A DNA stretch of 38,247 bases. It comes from Candidatus Magasanikiibacteriota bacterium. GTDB taxonomy: Bacteria > Patescibacteriota > Patescibacteriia > Magasanikbacterales > UBA922. The notes under the pieces were generated by a model. It saw nothing but the letters and a program-made list of their open reading frames with translations, was not told the DNA's origin and did not search any database. Location: positions 1-38,247 of the forward strand of contig JAGOTR010000006.1 of the NCBI GenBank assembly GCA_018061685.1, read 5' to 3'. Position 1 is the first letter of the stretch. Each line of letters opens with the position of its first letter. This document shows, one piece after another, positions 30,392 through 37,448 of the stretch. The position numbers and the translations under genes are program-made.

Positions 30392-30733
30392 ATGGATCAA
30401 AAAACAGCACAAGAATACCTGGATGAAAATAATAAAAAAGCCGACGAAGAAACGTCACTTGTTACCCCAGATGATTTACCAGATAGTATTTCTCAAGGGG
30501 TGCGAAAAGATGATGGTGAGATTCGTCGTATTGTGATTGATAGACAAGCTTGTATTGGTGCTGGGTCATGTGTGGTCGTTGCAGAGCAAACGTATCAGTT
30601 AGATGAAGAAAATTTGGCCTACATCGTAGATCCAGATGCGCATGATCAAGATACGATTATGCTTTCGGCTCAAGCATGCCCGGTGTTGGCGATTCATTTG
30701 TATAATAAGGATGGGAAGAAAATATTTCCTTAG
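30392..30733 (+). CDS. Small ferredoxin with three cluster cysteines
   Basis: A 113-residue protein with an acidic N-terminal extension and a ferredoxin core: RIVIDRQACIGAGSCVVVAEQTYQLDEENLAYIVD, later AQACPVLAIHLY. The cysteines are Cys54, Cys60 and Cys96 (C-x5-C, then CP). The position that is Cys in [4Fe-4S] ferredoxins (CIGCGxC) is Ala here. This pattern fits [3Fe-4S] ferredoxins (as in P450 partners) or a [4Fe-4S] cluster with a non-cysteine ligand. It probably carries electrons, possibly with the FNR-like reductase at 25317. It is the last gene of the cluster, ending before a repeat and terminator. Confidence 0.82.
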   Translation: MDQKTAQEYLDENNKKADEETSLVTPDDLPDSISQGVRKDDGEIRRIVIDRQACIGAGSCVVVAEQTYQLDEENLAYIVDPDAHDQDTIMLSAQACPVLAIHLYNKDGKKIFP

Positions 30734-30738
30734 ACATG

Positions 30739-30797
30739 GCAACCCGTCTTCGCTGCGCTTCGCCGGGCAAGCTCTGGAACATGGAGCCTGGAACACT
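30739..30797. repeat. Family E copy 4 fused to a family B arm fragment
   Basis: AACCCGTCTTCGCTGCGCTT and CGCCGGGCAAGC (family E) are directly followed by TGGAACATGGAGCCTGGAAC (family B arm), between the ferredoxin gene and the terminator. Confidence 0.65.
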
Positions 30798-30808
30798 ATA
30801 TATAAAAT

Positions 30809-30837
30809 AAAAAACCTGCCTCTTCGGCAGGTTTTTT
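30809..30837. terminator. Terminator of the Fe-S cluster (bidirectional form)
   Basis: AAAAAACCTGCC (30809-30820) pairs with GGCAGGTTTTTT (30826-30837) around TCTTC. Flanking A- and T-runs allow use on either strand. Confidence 0.93.
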
Positions 30838-30847
30838 ATTTTCCACT

Positions 30848-30911
30848 ATATTGTTTTGTGAAAAACAATACACTGGGGATGCACGCAACGGGGTGGGATT
30901 TGGGTGTTGCG
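30848..30911 (-). terminator. Two hairpins after the orphan membrane gene 30921
   Basis: Reading on the minus strand, ACGCAAC/GTTGCGT (30883-30911) has no T-run. Beyond it lies TATTGTTTT pairing with AAAACAATA (30848-30869). The shared bidirectional terminator follows at 30809-30837. Confidence 0.55.
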
Positions 30912-30920
30912 TGGGTTCTC

Positions 30921-31715
30921 CTAGTCGGGGTAGCCCGGGAAATTCCGACTGTTTCGTCGGGTGTCTTCTTGAGCAGATTGTTCGTCCCAGACGGACGGAT
31001 CCGTGTCGTAGCCTTTTGGAAGGCAGAACACGTCGCCCGCGTAGACGTTCTGAGCGCCTTTCCCTTGCAGAAAGACGCCATTGCTCTCGTGGCCCATGAC
31101 CACGCCATGGTTGAGGGAATTGACGGTGAAGAAGCTGGCTCGGAGTGGTGGCGAGCCTTTTTGCACCACGATGTGGTCGAGCTTCCCACATCGTTTTGTG
31201 TCTTTGCGGGCAGGGTTCACCCCCGCATTTTTTTCTTTGAGCGCTGGGTTTGCACCGTCGACTGTGGCGACCACATCTTCATCTGGGTTGCCCGGATTGG
31301 TCCAAAGATTGGCAATGCCAATGGCAACATGGCCCATTCCATGCTGCACTCGGTGCCAAAAGCCTGTGGGGCCATACACAGAAATCAGTACGATTGCTGT
31401 AGCCATGGTTGCCAGCATGAGGCTGAGTCGACCTCGGAACACCGTCTCGGTGATCCAGTTCAGGAGTTGCACCAAAGCCCAGAACATGAGCGCGGGGATC
31501 GGGAGGGTGAGCCCGATCGACGTGGCGTATGCCGCCCCGCTGCTTGTTCCGACAATGGTGATGACGATCAGGGTGATCGCCATGAGCACGAGCCAGGGAT
31601 GGCTCAGGACTTTGGCCGCCAGGCGACGGCCACGCTTGCTTGGTGGGTGTTCTTCACCCATATCCAGATCAGAGGGGGGCATTTCACCACCCTCATGGCT
31701 CATGTTGATCTCCAT
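30921..31715 (-). CDS. Orphan membrane protein with three TM helices
   Basis: A 264-residue protein I do not recognise. An acidic N-terminus of about 38 residues (EGGEMPPSDLDMGEEHPP) is followed by hydrophobic segments at about residues 40-57, 64-85 and 96-115. A hydrophilic C-terminal half follows (LWTNPGNPDEDVVATVDGANPALKEKNAG; RCGKLDHIVVQKGSPPLRASFF; NVYAGDVFCLPKGYDTDPSVWDEQ). The start ATG (31713-31715) has a strong Shine-Dalgarno (AGGAGG, about 7 bases upstream) and a small hairpin CACGCG/CGCGTG just before it. Codons are GC-rich compared with neighbouring genes, like the other Shine-Dalgarno genes here. Opposite-strand frames over it are shadows. Function unknown. Confidence 0.72.
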   Translation of the reverse strand: MEINMSHEGGEMPPSDLDMGEEHPPSKRGRRLAAKVLSHPWLVLMAITLIVITIVGTSSGAAYATSIGLTLPIPALMFWALVQLLNWITETVFRGRLSLMLATMATAIVLISVYGPTGFWHRVQHGMGHVAIGIANLWTNPGNPDEDVVATVDGANPALKEKNAGVNPARKDTKRCGKLDHIVVQKGSPPLRASFFTVNSLNHGVVMGHESNGVFLQGKGAQNVYAGDVFCLPKGYDTDPSVWDEQSAQEDTRRNSRNFPGYPD

Positions 31716-31806
31716 GTTTCAAACCTCCTCTCACGCGGTGAGGGAAACGCGTGATTATTTGTGTGTGTTTTGGTATCACATCCCTCTCTCTTACCCCTTG
31801 AACAAA

Positions 31807-31852
31807 GAGAAATACGATTCGTGACACTATCGTATTTCTCTCTTGTTGTCAA
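31807..31852 (-). promoter_or_regulatory. Promoter overlapping a perfect dyad, upstream of the 30921 gene
   Basis: On the minus strand TTGACA (31847-31852), 17 bases, then TAGTGT (31824-31829). The -10 lies in the loop of a perfect 12-bp dyad (31807-31818 and 31829-31840). The dyad may be the terminator of the small upstream gene, an operator, or both. Confidence 0.5.
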
Positions 31853-31853
31853 G

Positions 31854-32030
31854 CTATTCCCCTGAATCTTTGGCCTTTTGGGGATGGGCCAAACGTACGG
31901 TGAGGCGACCCTCTCGGCGCCATAGTTTTTCCGCTCGTTGTCGGGCTTTGGTTTCATTCATGGCTCGAACGTTGCCCAATACCTGTCCGTGATTATTCTG
32001 CACAGTCCAAAGTTTGCTTGAATCTCCCAT
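31854..32030 (-). CDS. Small basic orphan protein (58 residues)
   Basis: A 58-residue protein of unknown family: MGDSSKLWTVQNNHGQVLGN, then VRAMNETKARQRAEKLWRRE and a basic end GRLTVRLAHPQKAKDSGE. It looks like a small single-domain protein with one beta hairpin and a basic helix, so nucleic-acid contact is conceivable but not shown. The ATG at 32028-32030 is chosen over the upstream in-frame ATG at 32111 because it has a Shine-Dalgarno (AAGGAAGG, 5 bases away). The upstream extension would cross the clpB terminator. It lies between clpB and the orphan membrane gene on the same strand. Confidence 0.65.
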   Translation of the reverse strand: MGDSSKLWTVQNNHGQVLGNVRAMNETKARQRAEKLWRREGRLTVRLAHPQKAKDSGE

Positions 32031-32065
32031 TGAGACCTTCCTTTCTGTTTTGCGTGTATACAAAA

Positions 32066-32111
32066 AAAGATACCGAGGTCGTAGCGTATCGATATCTTTT
32101 CTTTTTGTCAA
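32066..32111 (-). terminator. clpB terminator overlapping a promoter-like sequence
   Basis: On the minus strand AAAGATATCGA (32089-32099) pairs with TCGGTATCTTT (32066-32076), followed by a T-run, as a terminator for clpB. TTGACA (32106-32111) and TACGCT (32083-32088), 17 bases apart, overlap it and could start the small gene at 32030. Confidence 0.65.
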
Positions 32112-32146
32112 CCCGGCTTCACTTCGTTACGCTGGGCAGGCAATTA
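32109..32146. repeat. Family E repeat, copy 5, at the clpB 3' end
   Basis: TCAACCCGGCTTCACTTCG followed by TTACGCTGGGCAGGCAATTA. The last three bases are the clpB stop codon (32144-32146), so the repeat starts exactly where the coding region ends. Confidence 0.65.
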
Positions 32147-34813
32147 ACTTACTGTTGGTTGTGGTATTTTTTTTGTTTCTATTAACAGCTTTTCTTTTTT
32201 TGCTTCAATCGTAATAGTGCTGCCATCTGGGATGAGGCCGTTTAATATGTCGAGAGCCAATGGATCCAGTAATTCTGTTTGAATCACCCGTTTGAGTGGG
32301 CGGGCGCCCAAAAGGGGATCATAGCCTTTTTTGGCAAGCCATTCTTTTGCTTTTTGTGACACGACAAGTTTGATACGTTTTTCGGTCAACCGTTTTTGCA
32401 CATGATCAAGTTGCAAATCCACAATGGTACGAATTTGTGTTTCGTCGAGTGGATGAAACATAATAATGTCATCAATACGATTCAAAAATTCTGGTTTAAA
32501 ATGTTCTCGCAAACTTTCCATAACACGCGTTTTAATGGCCTCTTCATTTTGTTTCATGCCGTTTTTTCTCTCTTCACCAAATCCAAATTCGCCTTTTTTA
32601 CTCATTTCCATAATCATATCAGACCCAATGTTGCTGGTCATAATAATGACGGTGTTTTTAAAGTTTATTTTGCGTCCCTTTGCATCGGTCAATTGGCCAT
32701 CATCCAAAATTTGCAGCATGATGTTAAACACTTCTGGATGTGCTTTTTCAATTTCATCAAAGAGGACGACCGAGTAAGGTCGGCGACGAATTTTTTCTGT
32801 GAGTTGTCCACCTTCTTCATAGCCAACATAGCCGGGGGCTGATCCCGTCATTTTACTTACCGAATGTTTTTCCATGTATTCACTCATGTCTACTCGCACA
32901 ATGGCTTCTTCGTCGTTAAACAAAAATTCTGCCAAAGCTTTTGCCAATTCTGTTTTTCCAACTCCCGTTGGTCCCATAAAAATAAAGGAACCAATTGGGC
33001 GTTTTTCTTCAGAAATGCCTGCGCGAGATCGGCGAATGGCGTTTGACACAGAGGTAATTGCTTCTGTTTGCCCCACCACACGCTGTGATAATTCTTCTTC
33101 TAATCGAGTGAGTTTTTTCAAGTCATCTTCAAGCATTTTTGATACAGGAATGCCGGTCCAGCGAGAAACGACTGCCGCAATATCTTCTTCGGTTACTTCT
33201 TCTTTGAGCATGGCACGCCCACGCTGCATATCTACCAGTTTTATTTCAAGTTGTTTTATTTCGTCTTCTTTTTTGGGAATGTCGCGATAGCGAATTTCAG
33301 CAACTTTTTGTAAATCGCCACGGCGTTCGGTAATGTCAGCTTCTTGTTTTAATGAGTCAATATTTTTTTTCGCATCCCGAATATTCATGATAATTTCTTT
33401 TTCATTTTTCCAGTGTACCTCAACTTCATTGCTTTTTTCTCGCAAGTTTTCTACATCTTCTTTTAATTTTTTCATGCGTGCTTGTGAGTCTTCATCCTTT
33501 TCTTTTTTTAACGCTTCAATTTCAATTTCCATTTTCATGAGTTGTCGCTTCATGCGATCAAGTTCGTCTGGCATGGAATCAATTTCCATACGCAAGCCCG
33601 AGGTTGCTTCGTCAATTAAGTCAATGGCTTTGTCTGGTAAAAATCGATCGCTAATATAGCGGTTTGATAATTCTACCGCAGCGACAACCGCAGGGTCGGT
33701 AATGCGTACTCCATGGTGGACTTCATATTTTTCCTTAATGCCACGCAAAATAGCAATGGCATCTTCTTTGCTCGGTTCGTTTACCATCACCGGTTGAAAT
33801 CGGCGTTCAAATGCCGGATCTTTTTCAATATATTTTTGATATTCTTTTAACGTCGTTGCACCCACAGTATGAAGTTCGCCACGCGCGAGTGCGGGCTTTA
33901 ACATGTTACTTGCGTCGACCGCCCCATCACTTGCCCCAGCCCCAACAATGGTATGAAGCTCGTCAATAAACAAAATAATTTTTCCTGCCGCGTCCGTCAC
34001 TTCTTTTAACACTGCTTTAAATCGTTCTTCAAATTCACCGCGAAATTTTGTTCCAGCAATCAAAGCCCCAATATCAAGGCCAATCACTTCTTTTTGCTTT
34101 ATCGACTCTGGGACGTCACCGTTGACGATGCGTTGTGCCAATCCTTCCACAATCGCTGTTTTTCCGACCCCCGGTTCACCAATCAGTACCGGATTATTTT
34201 TGGTACGGCGTGATAATACTTGCATCACCCGACGAATTTCTTCGTCACGACCAATCACGGGGTCAATTTTTTCTTGTCGTGCTTTTTCGGTAAAATTAAT
34301 CCCGTATTTTTCTAATGCTTGATATTTACTTTCGGGAGTAGGCGAATCAACCCGTTGTGTGCCACGCACTTGAGCTAATACTTTTAAAATTTCTTCATAC
34401 GTTGCTCCTTGGAGGGTAAGCATGTCACTAATAGGATTTTTATTTTTTACATAGGCAAGCAACATATGCTCAACCGAAATAAAATCATCGCCCATTTTTT
34501 TGGATTCTTCTTGCGCACCTTGAAGGACGTACATCATTGCTTGGCCCATAAGAATTTGCCCAAGGCCTCCACCTCCCATAGCTCCAAATTGTTTTGGCAA
34601 GGCATCAATCATTCGTTGCACATGGTCGCTAAGGCCAGCAATATTGACATCTAATTTTTTGAATACAGATAACACAACACCCCCTTCTTGTTCGAGAAGA
34701 GCCAAAAATAAATGGGGTGGATCCACTTGGGGCTGCCCATTTTCATGTGCTATTTGGCTTGCCCGCTGCAAGGCTTCTTGTGATTTGTGGGTAAAATTTT
34801 GTGGATGTAACAT
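32144..34813 (-). CDS. clpB: ClpB disaggregase (Hsp104 family AAA+ chaperone)
   Basis: An 889-residue ring-forming disaggregase that resolves protein aggregates with DnaK. The N domain ([34 protein letters not shown]) is followed by AAA1 with Walker A GEPGVGKT and Walker [10 protein letters not shown]. The coiled-coil M domain (about residues 400-520, [32 protein letters not shown] onward) is the feature that separates ClpB from ClpA/ClpC. AAA2 has GPTGVGKT and [15 protein letters not shown] chose the ATG at 34811-34813 ([15 protein letters not shown]); the longer frame to 34852 runs through a family F repeat. Upstream is a CIRCE-like operator overlapping the promoter. Confidence 0.96.
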   Translation of the reverse strand: MLHPQNFTHKSQEALQRASQIAHENGQPQVDPPHLFLALLEQEGGVVLSVFKKLDVNIAGLSDHVQRMIDALPKQFGAMGGGGLGQILMGQAMMYVLQGAQEESKKMGDDFISVEHMLLAYVKNKNPISDMLTLQGATYEEILKVLAQVRGTQRVDSPTPESKYQALEKYGINFTEKARQEKIDPVIGRDEEIRRVMQVLSRRTKNNPVLIGEPGVGKTAIVEGLAQRIVNGDVPESIKQKEVIGLDIGALIAGTKFRGEFEERFKAVLKEVTDAAGKIILFIDELHTIVGAGASDGAVDASNMLKPALARGELHTVGATTLKEYQKYIEKDPAFERRFQPVMVNEPSKEDAIAILRGIKEKYEVHHGVRITDPAVVAAVELSNRYISDRFLPDKAIDLIDEATSGLRMEIDSMPDELDRMKRQLMKMEIEIEALKKEKDEDSQARMKKLKEDVENLREKSNEVEVHWKNEKEIIMNIRDAKKNIDSLKQEADITERRGDLQKVAEIRYRDIPKKEDEIKQLEIKLVDMQRGRAMLKEEVTEEDIAAVVSRWTGIPVSKMLEDDLKKLTRLEEELSQRVVGQTEAITSVSNAIRRSRAGISEEKRPIGSFIFMGPTGVGKTELAKALAEFLFNDEEAIVRVDMSEYMEKHSVSKMTGSAPGYVGYEEGGQLTEKIRRRPYSVVLFDEIEKAHPEVFNIMLQILDDGQLTDAKGRKINFKNTVIIMTSNIGSDMIMEMSKKGEFGFGEERKNGMKQNEEAIKTRVMESLREHFKPEFLNRIDDIIMFHPLDETQIRTIVDLQLDHVQKRLTEKRIKLVVSQKAKEWLAKKGYDPLLGARPLKRVIQTELLDPLALDILNGLIPDGSTITIEAKKEKLLIETKKIPQPTVS

Positions 34814-34814
34814 A

Positions 34815-34893
34815 GCGTTGATAATTAATACTTGACAGGTAACAATTAACACATAATTTGGGTCAATCGTTAATTGTCACTCGTTAATGTAGA
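34815..34893. repeat. Family F repeat, copy 3, in the clpB leader
   Basis: GACAGGTAACAATTAACAC and CGTTAATTGTCACTCGTTAA form a loose inverted pair. The same TAACAATTAAC word occurs at 16169 and 26063. The right part overlaps one half of the CIRCE-like element. Confidence 0.6.
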
Positions 34894-34900
34894 GTGATAA
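34874..34900 (-). promoter_or_regulatory. CIRCE-like (HrcA) operator of clpB
   Basis: On the minus strand TTATCACTC, a 9-base spacer, then GAGTGACAA. The CIRCE consensus is TTAGCACTC-N9-GAGTGCTAA, so the half sites match 8/9 and 7/9, with the exact spacer. It overlaps the -10 region of the promoter, the usual place for repression. One half also falls in a short repeat. Confidence 0.65.
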
Positions 34901-34924
34901 TATCATATTGAAAAACTCTGTCAA
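34897..34924 (-). promoter_or_regulatory. clpB promoter
   Basis: On the minus strand TTGACA (34919-34924), a 16-base spacer and TATTAT (34897-34902). Confidence 0.72.
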
Positions 34925-34972
34925 ATATGGTTCAATTATAGCATATTTAAGGCTTTTTTTGTTTGTGTGTAT

Positions 34973-35743
34973 ATGTCGGCTTTTGTGTTGGGTGTGCGAA
35001 TTGATGGGTATAGTAAATCGGAATCTATTGAAAAAATGGGGGAATTTTTGCGAAACGGAAAACAACACCTGGTAACGACCCCCAATCCAGAAATGCTGGT
35101 ATTGGCACAAAAAAATGCGTATTTTCACGAGGTATTAAATAAAAGTGATTTGAACCTGTGTGATGGAATGGGAGTAGAATGGGCTGCCCAAGGCCAAGTC
35201 CATCGATTTCCAGGTGTAGATATGATGGATGCCTTGTGTGGGTTGGCAGAAAAGCAGCAAAAACGGGTTTATTTACTTGGATCATTACATGTATCTGTTC
35301 TTGAAGGTTGTAAAATGGCGTTAGAAAAAAAATATCCCAATCTTCACATTGTTGGCATGGATACTGGGGTTCGTCTTTCATTTTCTTCTGATGCACACCT
35401 TGATTACGATGATGCAGCACATGACGCAATGATTGATCGCATTATTAGTGCTTCACCAGACATTCTTTTTGTCGCATTTGGCCACTGTAAGCAAGAATTG
35501 TGGCTGTTTGAACAACTACCTCATTTGCCGAGTGTGAAGATTGGTATGGGAGTGGGGGGCGCATTTGATTTTATTTCTGGCACAGTGCCACGAGCACCCA
35601 AGTGGATGCGTGCAATTGGGGTGGAATGGCTGTATCGGCTTATTCGTCAGCCGTGGAGAATTGGACGAATTTGGAATGCTGTGGTGGTGTTTGGGTGGTT
35701 GATTGTGAAAGAAAAATTTCACAATGGTAAGAAAAATATATGA
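34973..35743 (+). CDS. WecG/TagA/CpsF family glycosyltransferase
   Basis: A 256-residue GT26-family glycosyltransferase. Members add N-acetylmannosamine or related sugars to lipid-linked intermediates in wall or surface-polymer synthesis. Family blocks are visible: VTTPNPEMLVLAQKN, LNLCDGMGVEWAAQ with the catalytic aspartate region, FPGVDMMDALCGLAEKQQKRVYLLGS, ASPDILFVAFGHCKQELWLF, and VGGAFDFISGTVPRAPKWMRAIGVEWLYRL. I chose ATG 34973 over the GTG at 34967; neither has a Shine-Dalgarno. It overlaps the downstream phosphatase gene by 4 bases (ATGA), implying translational coupling. It faces clpB divergently. Confidence 0.92.
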   Translation: MSAFVLGVRIDGYSKSESIEKMGEFLRNGKQHLVTTPNPEMLVLAQKNAYFHEVLNKSDLNLCDGMGVEWAAQGQVHRFPGVDMMDALCGLAEKQQKRVYLLGSLHVSVLEGCKMALEKKYPNLHIVGMDTGVRLSFSSDAHLDYDDAAHDAMIDRIISASPDILFVAFGHCKQELWLFEQLPHLPSVKIGMGVGGAFDFISGTVPRAPKWMRAIGVEWLYRLIRQPWRIGRIWNAVVVFGWLIVKEKFHNGKKNI

Positions 35744-36564
35744 AAAATTTTTACATAACAACTCTTTTTCACCAAGGCTCTGGCAAACAAAACGAAGATC
35801 AACTTCTTGTGAATGATCCTGTATTTGCTGTATTTGATGGAGCAACCAGCTTGACCCCGTATACCAATGAGAAAGGGGAGAGTGGTGGGTATTTGGCTTC
35901 GTCAATTGCAAAAGAAACGTGTTCCACATGGAACGGTAGTCTCAAAAGTCGCTTTATAGAGGCAAATAATCGTATTGACCAGGCCATGCACGCTGCTGGT
36001 ATTGATACCAGTGATAGCGTGAATCGATGGGGGACGAGTGCTGTGGCTGTTCAGATTCGAGAAAATGAGGTAGAGTGGGCACAAATAGGCGATTCCCTCC
36101 TTATTGTCTGTTATAAAGATGGTTCACACCGGTTTTTTGTAGAAGGTTATGACCACGACCAGCCAACATTTGAAGAGTGGATGAGACTCAAAGCAGACGG
36201 AAAACAACGCATTACCTGGGAGGATGTATTGCCCATGATTCAAAACATACGACGGCAAACCAATAGCACATTTGGTATGTTGAATGGCGACCCTCGGGCA
36301 GAACAGTTTATTCATTCCGACACATTTCCACTTACCGGTGTTACCGATATACTGTTATTCACCGATGGATTATTTTTTCCAAAAGAAAATCCACTGGCAG
36401 AAGATGATTGGGATGCCTTTATTGCTGAATACAAACAGAATGGATTAGACGGGGTACAAGAATATGTACGAAGTCGAGAAATTGCTGATAGTTATTGCCA
36501 GAAGTATCCTCGGCTCAAGCAGCATGATGATATTGGCGCGATTGCAATGTCATCCCCGACTTGA
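35740..36564 (+). CDS. PP2C-family serine/threonine phosphatase
   Basis: A 274-residue PPM/PP2C phosphatase, probably Mg/Mn-dependent. Motifs: GSGKQNEDQ near residue 15, FAVFDGATSL (residues 29-38), WGTSAVAVQI, WAQIGDSLLIV, LLFTDGLFF and HDDIGAIAM near the C-terminus. The metal-site aspartates in FDGA, FTDG and DDIG are in place, unlike the degenerate domain at 18098. Its overlap with the glycosyltransferase gene (ATGA at 35740) suggests the two are co-expressed. The last residues (Ser-Ser-Pro-Thr) and the TGA stop are encoded by a family C palindrome (36548-36667). No partner kinase is visible in the window. Confidence 0.88.
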   Translation: MKNFYITTLFHQGSGKQNEDQLLVNDPVFAVFDGATSLTPYTNEKGESGGYLASSIAKETCSTWNGSLKSRFIEANNRIDQAMHAAGIDTSDSVNRWGTSAVAVQIRENEVEWAQIGDSLLIVCYKDGSHRFFVEGYDHDQPTFEEWMRLKADGKQRITWEDVLPMIQNIRRQTNSTFGMLNGDPRAEQFIHSDTFPLTGVTDILLFTDGLFFPKENPLAEDDWDAFIAEYKQNGLDGVQEYVRSREIADSYCQKYPRLKQHDDIGAIAMSSPT

Positions 36565-36667
36565 TCGGGGATCCACTCGTTCATTACAGTGCTTCGTTTG
36601 TATCCAAATAAGAACTCACTCATTTACATATATTGTGGATTCCCCCGACTGAGTCGGGGGAATGACA
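36548..36667. repeat. Family C palindrome, copy 2
   Basis: The left arm (TGTCATCCCCGACTTGATCG region, 36548-36576) and right arm (36635-36667) are nearly complementary around a 58-base loop. The loop resembles no other copy. It provides the stop codon of the phosphatase gene and fills the gap to the methyltransferase gene. Confidence 0.87.
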
Positions 36668-36683
36668 ATACACACATTACTCT

Positions 36684-37448
36684 ATGCTCGCACCCTCAAT
36701 CATAAAACACATAAAAAAACTCCACGAAAAAAAATACCGTAAAGAATTTGAAGAATTTTTAATTGAAGGCGTGAAAGGTATTGAAGATGCACTTCACAGT
36801 TCGATTGATGTATTTACCCTGGTGGTAGATGGATCACTTCGTGATACGGCAAACATAAAACGATTAATTGCCTTGGCAGAAAAAAAAGATGTCACTATTG
36901 AATTATGTGGCAGAAAAGATATTGGTGATATTAAAACTACCGATAGCTTCCCAGGTGTCCTTGCCATTGCCGGTACCCCCGAAACAACTATGGATGATTA
37001 TACTTTTGACCTTCCCATTATTTGTTTAGACAGAATAGGGGATCCGGGTAATTTAGGAACTATTATTCGCACAGCTGATTGGTTTGGTATTCCAAACATT
37101 CTTTTGTCCGAAGGATCGGTTGACCCATATAATGATAAAGTAGTGCGGAGTACCATGGGGTCATTATTCCGTGCACATATTGTAGAAAGTGAGCATGTGT
37201 TGTCTGACATTGCTTGGCTTAAAAAAGAACAGGGCTATAGTGTGACGGGATTATCTCTCAAAGGGCAGCCTTTTTCGGGTATGAAGCAGCCTGCTGCCAA
37301 AACTATTTATGTATTTGGCAGTGAATCGCATGGTATTGCGCCCGATATTGAAAAAATCCTTGATGCACGCTACACTATTCCGGGTAAAGGCAAGGCTGAA
37401 TCGCTGAATGTTGCCGTTGCCGCTGGCATTGTTTTATCTCATATATGA
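36684..37448 (+). CDS. SpoU/TrmH-family RNA 2'-O-methyltransferase
   Basis: A 254-residue SPOUT methyltransferase that methylates ribose in rRNA or tRNA. An N-terminal substrate-binding region (HIKKLHEKKYRKEFEEFLIEGVKGIEDAL) is followed by the three SPOUT motifs: DRIGDPGNLGTIIRTADWFGI (motif 1), IYVFGSESHGI (motif 2) and GKGKAESLNVAVAAGIVLSHI (motif 3). The N-terminal layout resembles the RlmB/TsnR-like branch, but the exact target cannot be told. It overlaps gltX by 4 bases (ATGA), so the two are translationally coupled. No Shine-Dalgarno. Confidence 0.92.
   Translation: MLAPSIIKHIKKLHEKKYRKEFEEFLIEGVKGIEDALHSSIDVFTLVVDGSLRDTANIKRLIALAEKKDVTIELCGRKDIGDIKTTDSFPGVLAIAGTPETTMDDYTFDLPIICLDRIGDPGNLGTIIRTADWFGIPNILLSEGSVDPYNDKVVRSTMGSLFRAHIVESEHVLSDIAWLKKEQGYSVTGLSLKGQPFSGMKQPAAKTIYVFGSESHGIAPDIEKILDARYTIPGKGKAESLNVAVAAGIVLSHI

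Noticed and set aside
30636-31824. Long + strand open frames (30636-31754 and 31081-31824) over the orphan membrane gene
   Set aside because: They oppose a gene with a strong Shine-Dalgarno and TM helices, have no family-like sequence, and begin inside the ferredoxin gene or without a start signal; they are shadows of a GC-rich gene.
4333-32030. Assembly chimera as the source of the GC-rich Shine-Dalgarno genes
   Set aside because: They occur singly at four separate places among normal genes, and one is prs, so a chimera is unlikely, though read mapping would be needed to exclude it.
34973-35743. Promoter directly upstream of the glycosyltransferase gene
   Set aside because: TATAGC near 34938 has no convincing -35 at 16-18 bases, so no promoter is annotated.
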